Shown here: one piece after another, positions 1 to 6,161 of the stretch
Numbering within the stretch: the stretch's first letter is position 1
Layout of the letters: each line of letters opens with the position of its first letter
Assembly (NCBI GenBank): GCA_031550405.1
Contig: JAVBOP010000224.1
Location: 1 to 10,183, forward strand
Direction of reading: 5' to 3'
Source: JAVBOP01 sp031550405
Lineage (GTDB): Bacteria; Bacteroidota; Ignavibacteria; Kapaibacteriales; UBA2268
Length of the DNA: 10,183 nt
Translations under genes and position numbers: made by a program
Notes under the pieces: generated by a model
Database searches by the model: none
What the model was told of the DNA's origin: nothing
The model's input: the letters and a program-made list of their open reading frames with translations, nothing else

Positions 1-106
1 TACTCCGGGCAATAGCGGCATTGTAATCGTCAAAGATGGCAAAATCGCTGAAAAAAAGATAGTCAATATCGACAATTATGAAAAAATGATTAACAGCCTG
101 AAATAG
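1..106 (+). CDS. 3' end of an unidentified gene (partial)
   Basis: The frame beginning at base 2 is open to a TAG stop at 104-106 and gives 34 residues, starting TPGNSGIVIVKDGKI and ending EKMINSLK. The alternating hydrophobic stretch followed by KDGK and a short amphipathic helix resembles the last strands and helix of a thioredoxin-like or similar alpha/beta fold, but the piece is too short to name. Codons such as AGC, CTG, GGC and ATC are used more here than in the A/T-rich gene that follows, so this may be older backbone sequence. The start lies outside the window. Confidence 0.6.
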   Translation, partial: TPGNSGIVIVKDGKIAEKKIVNIDNYEKMINSLK

Positions 107-241
107 CTCTCCGAATGATTTTTTTCAGAAAATTTTGATGCGATAGCAGGATAAATGAAAAAACGATAAAAATGAAATATACTATTAATGATATTACAGT
201 AATTTTTTGTAGTTTAAACGGTAGTATTTAAATGGTTGAAG

Positions 242-694
242 ATGAAAAAAATAATTGTTATTATGATGTTGCTTTCTATTTTTTGGAGCTGTAATAATAA
301 AAAGGCAAATAATGATAAACCTATAAAAAATAAGCAAAATATATCGAACAACCTTAAAAATGTGGAGATTTTCGAAGGAATTTTGCCTTGTTCTGATTGC
401 GATAAAATAACAATAACATTAAAACTTTATCATGATTATAACGATAAAAATGAGCCGAATCTCTATACTTTGACAGAATCACATGGAGCAAAAAATAAAA
501 AATCTCATTCCGGTGCATTCAATTATGAACGCGGCTACGGCGATGATAATGATGCAACGGTGATTGTTTTGGACTATAAAAAAACTGCCAATGAGCAGCA
601 ATATTTTGTGCGGTACAGCAAGGATAATACGAGTTTGTACAAGTTGAATACTAACAAAAAAATAATTAATAGTGCTGTTTTGTATAAAAAATAA
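242..694 (+). CDS. NlpE-like lipoprotein (copper resistance NlpE N-terminal domain)
   Basis: A 150-residue protein starting MKKIIVIMML. A TTG codon two codons upstream (236) is a poorer start than this ATG. Residues 1-16 form a lipoprotein signal peptide ending IFWS before Cys17, so the protein is predicted to be lipid-anchored. After an Asn/Lys-rich linker comes EGILPCSDCDKITITLKL, which matches the hallmark of the NlpE N-terminal domain (a G-x-x-PCADC-like motif at the start of a small beta barrel). The two cysteines are spaced CxxC. In enterobacteria NlpE senses surface and copper stress; here only the domain is supported, not that role. It is monocistronic and converges on the nuclease gene. 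No clear promoter or Shine-Dalgarno site is visible. Confidence 0.8.
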   Translation: MKKIIVIMMLLSIFWSCNNKKANNDKPIKNKQNISNNLKNVEIFEGILPCSDCDKITITLKLYHDYNDKNEPNLYTLTESHGAKNKKSHSGAFNYERGYGDDNDATVIVLDYKKTANEQQYFVRYSKDNTSLYKLNTNKKIINSAVLYKK

Positions 695-798
695 AGGCAT
701 TATAAACCTTATATACATTTCTTATATTTTTAATTATTTAATTTTAAATTGTTTATAAATATATGAATTAATTATTGCGTATGATTATTAAAATAAAT

Positions 799-1929
799 TC
801 ATAATCGCACAAAATCATTATAGCTTGCGTAATCTATTAATTTATCAATATAACTTTTAGGGTAGTCTTTGTTATCATTTGCATCAGCAAAAGGGGGCTT
901 TACAAATTTGTTAAATATTGATTTTAACATGCTTTTATTATAGTTTTCATAATAGCAATAATGTGTTTCATGGTTCATAGTACAATCAACTAAAATTTCA
1001 ACAGCATCCTGTTTGTTTATTGAAAAAAATATATATTCAAGAAATCCATAGTAATAATGTTTTTGTTTATTAAATGGTGCAAACTTAGCATAATAAAATG
1101 GATATTTTTTATCTTTTTCACTAATATTATTTACATGCCAATAATATTCATCGGGAAATCCCACATTATTTATTAGATGTAATTCTGCGTTATATTTTTT
1201 GTGGTAATTACTAAGCAAATTATATATATCTGATTGTTCATAATTCTGCTTCAATTTGTTTAATAATGGATAAATTATATCTTTATTAATATATTCATAC
1301 TCATAAGCATTTATTATTGTATAATAACTTGCATAAACAGACATCATAATGAAACCTAAATCATTTTTTTCAAATTTTTCAATAAGTGCCGCATTTAAAA
1401 ATGTCCTAATAGATTCAATGCTTGGATAGATATGATAAATTGAGTTCTGCCTTTTTAATTCTTGATATAATTTGATATGTTTATCTTTTGTAAAATATCT
1501 TTCAATCAATGATTGATTTAGCGATATAATACGTTTTAATTCTTCTCCTTCAATGACTATGATTTTATAAATTTTATTTATCTGCATTTTTTCAAGCCAT
1601 GTTTTGGCATTATTAGTGGTATATGAAGTTACAAAAAACACTAAAAAATCAGGTTTTTCAGCCTCAGCCCAAGCTATTTTAGAGTTAAAGTTTTCAGGTG
1701 ATACTCCATTTGCATGATGTTTGCATTCAAAAAACCATTTGGTACAATGATTATTCACAAAAGGTAAATTAAAATATAATTTTCCTTCTATGTCTCGTCC
1801 ATTATCAGCACCACCTTGTCGCCAAATGACATCTTGAAAATTGTATGAAACAACTAATTCATAACATAAATTTTCAAATTCTTTTGGAGTTATGTCTCTA
1901 AAATCAATATCTTTTTCGTCGTAAATCAC
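799..1929 (-). CDS. Mrr-like restriction endonuclease (PD-(D/E)xK nuclease domain)
   Basis: A 376-residue protein. The N-terminal 150 residues have the layout of Mrr-type endonuclease domains: a helix around ITPKEFENLCYEL (residues 13-25), then GGADNGRDIEGKLYF containing the catalytic Asp46, and WFFECKHH containing Glu68-x-Lys70. A later segment (PDFLVFFVTS, residues 93-102) fits the core strand. The remaining roughly 220 residues, rich in Tyr, Asn and Ile, are unrecognised and may recognise the target or a partner. The start is GTG at 1929, supported by an AAAGAGG site six bases upstream; no in-frame ATG occurs before residue 115. No methyltransferase or specificity subunit is next to it, so it may act on modified or foreign DNA, or be a solitary defence nuclease. 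It is divergent from the small-gene cluster. Confidence 0.85.
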   Translation of the reverse strand: MIYDEKDIDFRDITPKEFENLCYELVVSYNFQDVIWRQGGADNGRDIEGKLYFNLPFVNNHCTKWFFECKHHANGVSPENFNSKIAWAEAEKPDFLVFFVTSYTTNNAKTWLEKMQINKIYKIIVIEGEELKRIISLNQSLIERYFTKDKHIKLYQELKRQNSIYHIYPSIESIRTFLNAALIEKFEKNDLGFIMMSVYASYYTIINAYEYEYINKDIIYPLLNKLKQNYEQSDIYNLLSNYHKKYNAELHLINNVGFPDEYYWHVNNISEKDKKYPFYYAKFAPFNKQKHYYYGFLEYIFFSINKQDAVEILVDCTMNHETHYCYYENYNKSMLKSIFNKFVKPPFADANDNKDYPKSYIDKLIDYASYNDFVRL

Positions 1930-1935
1930 AGCGTA

Positions 1936-1942
1936 CCTCTTT
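1936..1942 (-). promoter_or_regulatory. Ribosome binding site that fixes the GTG start of the nuclease gene
   Basis: On the minus strand AAAGAGG lies six bases before GTG at 1927-1929. Good Shine-Dalgarno sites are rare in this window, and this one settles the choice of a non-ATG start. Confidence 0.6.
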
Positions 1943-2011
1943 TAATATTCGTGTAAAATACAAAATATCATATTCATAAGTTTAATCATTTTTTAATTAA
2001 AGAGAATTTCC

Positions 2012-2227
2012 ATGAACAAGGAAAACCCCGAACGCCGTAGGCTCCGCTTAATGACATACCACATAATCCAGCGATTGAAAAATGAGCGAAATACATCCGA
2101 AGCCGCTGCATGTAGAATACTCTACAATATTACAAGGCAAAAGCATAAGGATTGTGGTTTTGCGGTAGATGATTTCAAGCGATTTTATTACTGTTACAAG
2201 CGGTTCAAAGAATGCTATTTAGAATGA
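2012..2227 (+). CDS. Small basic protein of unknown function
   Basis: 71 residues starting MNKENPERRRLRLMTYHI. The protein is rich in Arg, Lys and aromatic residues, with no signal peptide or membrane segment. It looks largely helical (residues 8-45) and ends FYYCYKRFKECYLE. The base composition is richer in G/C than that of the nuclease next door. The ATG is preceded by AAAGAGA about six bases upstream, a plausible ribosome site. The gene opens a run of same-strand small genes (2012-3405). I do not recognise the family; a nucleic-acid-binding role would fit the charge but is only a guess. Confidence 0.55.
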   Translation: MNKENPERRRLRLMTYHIIQRLKNERNTSEAAACRILYNITRQKHKDCGFAVDDFKRFYYCYKRFKECYLE

Positions 2228-2240
2228 ATTTAAATTCATT
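2223..2240. repeat. Perfect 18-bp palindrome over a stop codon
   Basis: AATGAATTTAAATTCATT reads the same on both strands and includes the TGA stop of the 71-residue gene (2225-2227). No T-run follows, so it is not a classic terminator. It could be a protein-binding site or an RNA 3' end structure. Confidence 0.5.
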
Positions 2241-2299
2241 AGTTGTCCATTTCAAAAATCTATAACTTCTTTTCAAATAAACAACTTAACACACCTTTC

Positions 2300-2322
2300 C
2301 GAAGTATAAGCCTTCGTTTTTT
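2300..2322 (+). terminator. Weak rho-independent terminator-like hairpin
   Basis: CGAAG (2300-2304) pairs with CTTCG (2312-2316) around a seven-base loop and is followed directly by six T. The stem is short, so termination would be partial. It lies between the 71-residue and 61-residue genes and may separate their transcripts. Confidence 0.45.
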
Positions 2323-2367
2323 CTGCTCCAGAGTATAGGCACACATTAATTTTAACCAAATCACATC

Positions 2368-2553
2368 ATGAAAACCACCTCAAAATACCTTGATACCCGT
2401 TCAGTTGATGATACTGATTATGTCCGATTTTCAGAACATGCCCACGAACAACAATTACAAAAAGAATTAAAAAAATATGGAATTGATTTTGAACTTTCCA
2501 AAATTCAGCCTCATGGCTTGCGTTGCTGGGACAGAAAAACTAAAAATTTATAG
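2368..2553 (+). CDS. Small hypothetical protein
   Basis: 61 residues starting MKTTSKYLDTRSVDDTDY. The protein is hydrophilic with a charged helical middle (EQQLQKELKKYGIDFEL, residues 28-44) and ends in a basic tail, CWDRKTKNL. No signal peptide, membrane segment or known motif is visible, and there is no clear ribosome site. It lies 20 bases before the next gene on the same strand, and the pattern of conserved-looking Trp, Cys and His supports a real gene. Family unknown. Confidence 0.5.
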   Translation: MKTTSKYLDTRSVDDTDYVRFSEHAHEQQLQKELKKYGIDFELSKIQPHGLRCWDRKTKNL

Positions 2554-2573
2554 ATAAAAACAGGAGTAAAAAT

Positions 2574-2804
2574 ATGAGTTGTAGTTGTACTAATTCATCG
2601 CTTCAAGACAGCGAAGAAAAATTTGATACAAAGAAAATGACGAACAAAGAAGCCTTAGTAACTGGTACTATCGGCTTGGGCTTAGGCATTGGTATTTCAA
2701 AGGTTGTAAGCAAAACTAAGAAAAAGAAAAAATCAGGTTTGAACGATAGCTGTAAAAAGAATAATGCTAAAAAACGCAAAAATACTACAAACAAAGGCAA
2801 ATAA
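2574..2804 (+). CDS. Small lysine-rich protein with one possible membrane segment
   Basis: 76 residues. It starts with a Cys pair (MSCSC), then a charged stretch, then a glycine-rich hydrophobic segment (TGTIGLGLGIGISKVV, residues 31-46) that could cross a membrane or pack as a helix, then a very basic tail with a run of five lysines and KKRKN near the end. AGGAG at 2562-2566, seven bases before ATG, is the best Shine-Dalgarno site in the cluster. The TAA stop overlaps the next ATG by one base (TAATG), so the two genes are translationally coupled. The layout (one hydrophobic segment plus a basic tail) recalls small phage-type membrane proteins, but no family is recognised. Confidence 0.6.
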   Translation: MSCSCTNSSLQDSEEKFDTKKMTNKEALVTGTIGLGLGIGISKVVSKTKKKKKSGLNDSCKKNNAKKRKNTTNKGK

Positions 2805-3559
2805 TGCTTGAGGATTTATTTAGCGTTTTTCAGCAAAAAACGAGCTGGCTGGTGAATGATGCTGATGTTGTGGAGGCTGTGAACAAGGCATATACGGCGG
2901 TGTGCTATAATAAGGATAGGAGCAGCCCGCTATTTTGCGATTACAAATTGCAAGATGTAGCAAATATACTATGGTGTTATATCCATTATTTTACTACACA
3001 CCCTGACGGCGAAAAAGCCAAATATTATTACGATGAGGCGAACGACCGAAGCGATAATTACCGCAAAATGCTTGTTGAGAAAATTGCTCAAATGGCAAAT
3101 ACGACAACGGATTTCACAAACAAAGTTTTGCAGTATTTGTACTGGGCGATTAAGGACAAAAAAATGAAGCCTTATATACTACAACCAAGATTAGCGGACA
3201 AATTCAAAAACCCTGATTACTGGTATAGTGGCAGTTTTGGCGGTGCTTTTAAATTTTATCGTGAGGCAACCGAAGCAATGGCAAGTACCTTAAAACAAAT
3301 AGGTTACATCATCACGCAAGCCATAAATGCCGCTGGAAATATCGTTGAAGGAGCAGGCAAAACGTTGGATTTTGCGGGAAAAATAGTTAAGAACTTACCA
3401 TATATTTCATTATTGCTATTTAGAATAATGTTCGTATTTTTACGAATAAAATTAGGAATGTTATGTCTAAACAAAAATTTACTGAAGAACAAAAACAATT
3501 GGCACACATTGCTAAAGCATTGTCAAATCCTATACGCATTACCATATTGCAGATGTTAG
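2804..3559 (+). CDS. Hypothetical protein, 3'-truncated; C-terminal tail read from arsR sequence
   Basis: A 251-residue ORF of two unlike parts. Residues 1-200 look native: a soluble, Tyr/Asp-rich helical region with FGGAFKFYREATEAM near residue 151, then an Ala/Gly-rich helix, AGNIVEGAGKTLDFAGKIVK, ending LPYI (base 3405). From there the frame runs through the arsR promoter and operator and about 97 bases into arsR in another frame, giving a Leu/Asn/Lys-rich tail that looks like chance coding. I infer that the original 3' end, possibly a terminal membrane segment, was lost when the arsenic module arrived. It overlaps the preceding gene by one base and belongs to the same old cluster. Function unknown. 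Confidence 0.6.
   Translation: MLEDLFSVFQQKTSWLVNDADVVEAVNKAYTAVCYNKDRSSPLFCDYKLQDVANILWCYIHYFTTHPDGEKAKYYYDEANDRSDNYRKMLVEKIAQMANTTTDFTNKVLQYLYWAIKDKKMKPYILQPRLADKFKNPDYWYSGSFGGAFKFYREATEAMASTLKQIGYIITQAINAAGNIVEGAGKTLDFAGKIVKNLPYISLLLFRIMFVFLRIKLGMLCLNKNLLKNKNNWHTLLKHCQILYALPYCRC
3411..3446 (+). promoter_or_regulatory. arsR promoter with ArsR-type operator
   Basis: TATTG at 3411-3415 is followed by exactly 19 bases and then TATTTTTA at 3435-3442, close to the Bacteroidota -33/-7 pattern (TTTG, N19, TAnnTTTG). The inverted repeat TTCGTA-N4-TACGAA (3431-3446) covers the -7 element, so a bound repressor would block transcription. AGGA at 3454-3457 precedes the arsR ATG. Confidence 0.75.
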
Positions 3560-3774
3560 CAAAACAAACTTGCTGCTATCATGGCGACATGTCCGAAATT
3601 CTCCCTATTGCAAAAAGTACCTTATCGCAACACCTTAATGAGCTGAAAGATGCTGGTTTGATACAGGGTACTTTCACTTTACCTTCCGTGAAATACTGCA
3701 TTAATAAGAAAAATTGGGAATTAGCTAAAAATATATTTAATGATTTATTTGTAGATATAGAGCAAAATTGTTAA
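3463..3774 (+). CDS. arsR: ArsR-family arsenic-responsive repressor
   Basis: 103 residues, the normal size for a single-domain winged-helix ArsR/SmtB repressor. The N-terminal helices contain ALSNPIRITILQML (residues 19-32), a family hallmark, followed by KQTCCYHGDM, where Cys37 and Cys38 sit at the start of the alpha-3 metal-binding region. The recognition helix is AKSTLSQHLNELKDAGLI (50-67). Additional cysteines at 79 and at the final residue 103 could complete an As(III) site. As(III) binding is expected to release the protein from DNA. The start ATG has an AGGA site five bases upstream. The gene heads the arsenic module; near-identical inverted repeats before it and before arsF mark likely targets. 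Its first 97 bases are overlapped by the tail of the truncated upstream ORF. Confidence 0.95.
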   Translation: MSKQKFTEEQKQLAHIAKALSNPIRITILQMLAKQTCCYHGDMSEILPIAKSTLSQHLNELKDAGLIQGTFTLPSVKYCINKKNWELAKNIFNDLFVDIEQNC

Positions 3775-3808
3775 AATATTTTCATAAATCTTTATTAATA
3801 CTTTTATG

Positions 3809-3843
3809 TTCGTTTTATTACGAATTATTCGTATATTTACGAA
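3809..3843 (+). promoter_or_regulatory. arsF promoter with two tandem ArsR-type operators
   Basis: Two inverted repeats lie in tandem, centres 19 bases apart: TTCGTT-N4-TACGAA (3809-3824, one mismatch) and TTCGTA-N4-TACGAA (3828-3843, perfect arms). They match the site before arsR. TTCG (3809-3812), 19 bases, then TATATTTA (3832-3839) fits a Bacteroidota promoter, again with the operator covering the -7 element. The start codon is at 3882. Confidence 0.75.
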
Positions 3844-3881
3844 CGATATATTTATAACATAGAATATAAAGGTATAATCTT

Positions 3882-4316
3882 ATGAAAAATTTAGTCTTAG
3901 TATTTGTGCTTTTATTGGCTATAACGGCTTGCACTAAACAATCGGAAGAGACAAATAAAGCGTCGAAAATAACAGCATCTGCTGAAAATCAATCAACAGA
4001 TAATTCAATTGTGAATATCTATTACTTTCATGGGAAACAGCGTTGTAAAACCTGTGTTGCCGTTGAAAAATTAACCAAAGAAGTAATTGAGAAAAATTTT
4101 GCTGGAAATGATAAAATCCATTTTACAGTATTAAATATCGAAGATGCTGCGAATGATGCACTTGTAGAAAAATATAAGGTAGCATGGAACGCTTTAATTA
4201 TTGCTAATAGTAATAATTTTAAGGATATTACAGAAGAAGCATTTGCATTGGCAGTGGAAAATCCCGACAAATTGACAAGTGAAATTTTATCTACTATAAA
4301 TTCGATGTCAAAATAA
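3882..4316 (+). CDS. arsF: ArsF-family lipoprotein (thioredoxin-like, CxxC)
   Basis: 144 residues. A lipoprotein signal peptide (LLLAITAC, lipidated Cys17) is followed by a Ser/Thr/Asn-rich linker to residue 42 and then a thioredoxin-like domain. The motif YYFHGKQRCKTC (47-58) places a CxxC pair at Cys55 and Cys58, followed by a long helix and a beta strand (IHFTVLNIED). The combination of HGxxRCxxC with a short lipoprotein fits the family annotated as the nitrophenyl compound nitroreductase subunit ArsF, reported with ArsE and ArsG in reduction and export of nitrated aromatic arsenicals. It should face the periplasm. arsG follows after eight bases. The redox role is inferred; the natural substrate here is unknown. 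Confidence 0.85.
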   Translation: MKNLVLVFVLLLAITACTKQSEETNKASKITASAENQSTDNSIVNIYYFHGKQRCKTCVAVEKLTKEVIEKNFAGNDKIHFTVLNIEDAANDALVEKYKVAWNALIIANSNNFKDITEEAFALAVENPDKLTSEILSTINSMSK

Positions 4317-4324
4317 ATTAAATT

Positions 4325-5029
4325 ATGGAATTTTTACAACAAATTGTCAGTAATGCTGATTTACCTTTCGTGTCAGCTTTTATATTGGGTTTAATGTTGG
4401 CGATAAGTCCTTGCCCAATGGCAATGAATATTACTGCTACCGCATATTTGAGCAAAGATATATCTGACAAAAAGCGTGTTTTGCTTAATGGAATTTTCTA
4501 TACATTGGGTCGAATGTTTACTTATACTGTTTTAGCAACTATTATCTATTTGGGTGCAAGTAGCTTTAATATAGCAAGATGGTTCCAAAAAATTGATGGT
4601 ATGTGGATCGGTATCTTGCTTATTATAATAGGCATATTTATGTTGGATATTATAAAATTAGATATTCCATTCCTGAGCAAACTAACTTCTCGCATAAGCC
4701 AAAAAAACATAAAACGAAACTATTGGAATGCGTTTTTATTAGGAGCTTTTTTTGCCCTAATTTTTTGTCCATATAGTGGTATGTTATATTTTACGGTGTT
4801 AATTCCTATGGTTGTAGCAAGCCCAGCAGGTTTATTATTATTACCGATTTTTGCATTAGCAGTGGGATTGCCCGTTATAATTGTGGCTTATTTGCTAGCA
4901 TTCAGCATATCAAATGTTGGAAAATTTTATAACAAAATGAAATTCTTTGAAATATGGTTCAGACGAATTGTCTCAGCTGTTTTCATTATTGTAGGAACAT
5001 ATTATATAATTATTAATATTTATTCATAA
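4325..5029 (+). CDS. arsG: ArsG-family membrane protein (CcdA/DsbD-like fold; arsenical permease)
   Basis: 234 residues with about six membrane spans (near 14-36, 55-78, 92-112, 134-158, 163-190 and 210-232). TM1 carries AISPCPMAMN with Cys30 and TM4 carries IFCPYSGMLYF with Cys148. Paired cysteines in Pro-rich TM1 and TM4 motifs are the signature of the CcdA/DsbD transmembrane thiol-electron carriers. Close relatives are annotated as the aromatic aminobenzylarsenical efflux permease ArsG family. Placement between a periplasmic CxxC lipoprotein and a cytoplasmic thioredoxin domain makes electron transfer at least as likely as export. The last codons (NIYS, stop) recur as a 16-bp direct repeat just after arsM. 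Confidence 0.85.
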   Translation: MEFLQQIVSNADLPFVSAFILGLMLAISPCPMAMNITATAYLSKDISDKKRVLLNGIFYTLGRMFTYTVLATIIYLGASSFNIARWFQKIDGMWIGILLIIIGIFMLDIIKLDIPFLSKLTSRISQKNIKRNYWNAFLLGAFFALIFCPYSGMLYFTVLIPMVVASPAGLLLLPIFALAVGLPVIIVAYLLAFSISNVGKFYNKMKFFEIWFRRIVSAVFIIVGTYYIIINIYS

Positions 5030-5030
5030 A
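5015..5030 (+). repeat. 16-bp direct repeat, copy 1 (3' end of arsG)
   Basis: AATATTTATTCATAAA covers the last codons and stop of arsG. An identical copy lies at 6085-6100, just after the stop of the thioredoxin-ArsM gene, so the pair brackets that gene almost exactly. Confidence 0.7.
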
Positions 5031-5040
5031 AGGTAACAAT

Positions 5041-6078
5041 ATGGAAATTATTATTTTAGGTACAGGTTGCAGCAAATGCCAAACCTTGTACGAAAGAGTA
5101 AAAAAAGTAGCAGAAGAATGCCAAAGTACCGCTACTATAAAAAAAGAAGAAGACATTACAGAAATTATGAAATACAATATCATGGCAACACCTGCTATAG
5201 TTATTGATGGACATATATTTTCGCAGGGAATAGCGCCAGACGAGGCGACCATAAAAGAGTGGCTTTTTAATAACAAAACTATGGAACTTAAAGACATTGT
5301 AAAGCAGAAATATAATGATCTTGCTTTACTTACAAATGCTCCGCAATCGTGTTGTTGTGGCTCTTCTGCACCACAAGCTGAAAATAAACTGTACACGATA
5401 ATGAGCGAAGATTACAGCAATCTTAAAGGTTATGTTGCAGACGCAGATTTGGGTGTTGGCTGCGGCTTGCCAACGGAATTTGCAAATATCAAAGCTGGTG
5501 ATACTGTTTTGGATTTAGGCTCTGGCGCAGGCAATGACTGTTTTGTTGCAAGAGCTGAAACAGGCGAAACAGGCAAGGTTATTGGTATTGATTTTGCACC
5601 GAATATGATTGAAAAAGCTCGCAATAATGCCACAAAACTTGGCTATAAAAACATGGAATTTATCGAAGGCGACATTGAAAAAATGCCGATAAATGATAAT
5701 TCGATAGATGTTGTTGTCAGTAATTGCGTGCTGAATTTGCTGCCCGAAAAAGATAAGATTTTCAAAGAGATTTATCGTGTGTTAAAGCCAAATGGGCATT
5801 TTTGCATTTCCGATGTCGTGCTTGATGGATATTTTCCGAAGGAGTTTACCGATACGGCTTCGATGTATGCTGGCTGTATTGCAAGTGCAATCCAAATGAA
5901 TGAATATTTAGGTGAAATCGAAAAAGCCGAATTTTCCAATATAAAAGTAGAGCGTACGAAGACAATAGTAATTCCTGACGATGTGCTGCATCAGCATTTG
6001 GATGAAGCAACAATTAAGAAATACAAAGCGGGAAATGTCGGCATATATTCGATTACGGTTACAGGCAAAAAAGATTGA
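5041..6078 (+). CDS. arsM: Thioredoxin-like domain fused to arsenite S-adenosylmethionine methyltransferase
   Basis: 345 residues in two domains. Residues 1-76 form a small glutaredoxin/thioredoxin-like domain (GTGCSKCQ, Cys10 and Cys13; cis-Pro51 in ATPAIVIDG), like the MTH895/TM0996 type. From Met81 (base 5281) comes a complete ArsM, which methylates As(III) with SAM: a CCCG cluster (104-107), GVGCGLP (Cys141), SAM motif I VLDLGSGAGND (156-166), VVSNCVLNLLP (Cys229) and MYAGCIASA (Cys279). Cys141, Cys229 and Cys279 sit where the As-binding cysteines of ArsM enzymes lie. ArsM normally starts near MELKDIVKQKY, so this may be a true fusion or two genes: one extra T in the T-run at 5264-5268 would create a TAA stop 10 bases before ATG 5281. 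AAAAGG precedes the 5041 start. Confidence 0.93.
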   Translation: MEIIILGTGCSKCQTLYERVKKVAEECQSTATIKKEEDITEIMKYNIMATPAIVIDGHIFSQGIAPDEATIKEWLFNNKTMELKDIVKQKYNDLALLTNAPQSCCCGSSAPQAENKLYTIMSEDYSNLKGYVADADLGVGCGLPTEFANIKAGDTVLDLGSGAGNDCFVARAETGETGKVIGIDFAPNMIEKARNNATKLGYKNMEFIEGDIEKMPINDNSIDVVVSNCVLNLLPEKDKIFKEIYRVLKPNGHFCISDVVLDGYFPKEFTDTASMYAGCIASAIQMNEYLGEIEKAEFSNIKVERTKTIVIPDDVLHQHLDEATIKKYKAGNVGIYSITVTGKKD

Positions 6079-6101
6079 TTTATGAATATTTATTCATAAA
6101 T
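6078..6101. repeat. 24-bp near-perfect palindrome after arsM
   Basis: Two 11-base arms (ATTTATGAATA and TATTCATAAAT) flank a central TT, beginning at the last base of the arsM stop codon. It would form an A/U hairpin at the 3' end of the transcript or a symmetric protein-binding site, just upstream of the terminator. Confidence 0.65.
6085..6100 (+). repeat. 16-bp direct repeat, copy 2 (after arsM)
   Basis: Identical to 5015-5030. Preceded by ATG, it would encode MNIYS and a stop, an echo of the arsG C-terminus. It forms the right half of the palindrome at 6078-6101. Confidence 0.7.
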
Positions 6102-6106
6102 TATAC

Positions 6107-6139
6107 AGCTCCTATTGTAGAAATAATAGGAGCTTTTTT
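6107..6139 (+). terminator. Rho-independent terminator of the arsenic module
   Basis: A perfect 10-bp stem, AGCTCCTATT (6107-6116) with AATAGGAGCT (6125-6134), an eight-base loop and a run of six T (6134-6139). It lies 28 bases after the arsM stop and marks the right end of the arsenic transcription unit. Confidence 0.92.
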
Positions 6140-6161
6140 ATCGCTAACATAAGTGTAGAAT

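Noticed and set aside
695..798. Bidirectional terminator between the NlpE-like and nuclease genes
   Set aside because: Only short A/T arms with long loops (such as AAGG/CCTT and TGAATT/AATTCA) are present; not enough to call.
3405..3559. Residues 200-251 of the 2804 ORF as a real membrane tail
   Set aside because: They are read from the arsR promoter, operator and first codons in another frame, so the hydrophobic look is more simply explained as A/T-rich read-through.
5013..5396. 127-residue minus-strand ORF opposite the thioredoxin-ArsM gene
   Set aside because: It lies wholly across a clearly coding gene, has chance-like Ser/Phe/Leu-rich composition and no family look.
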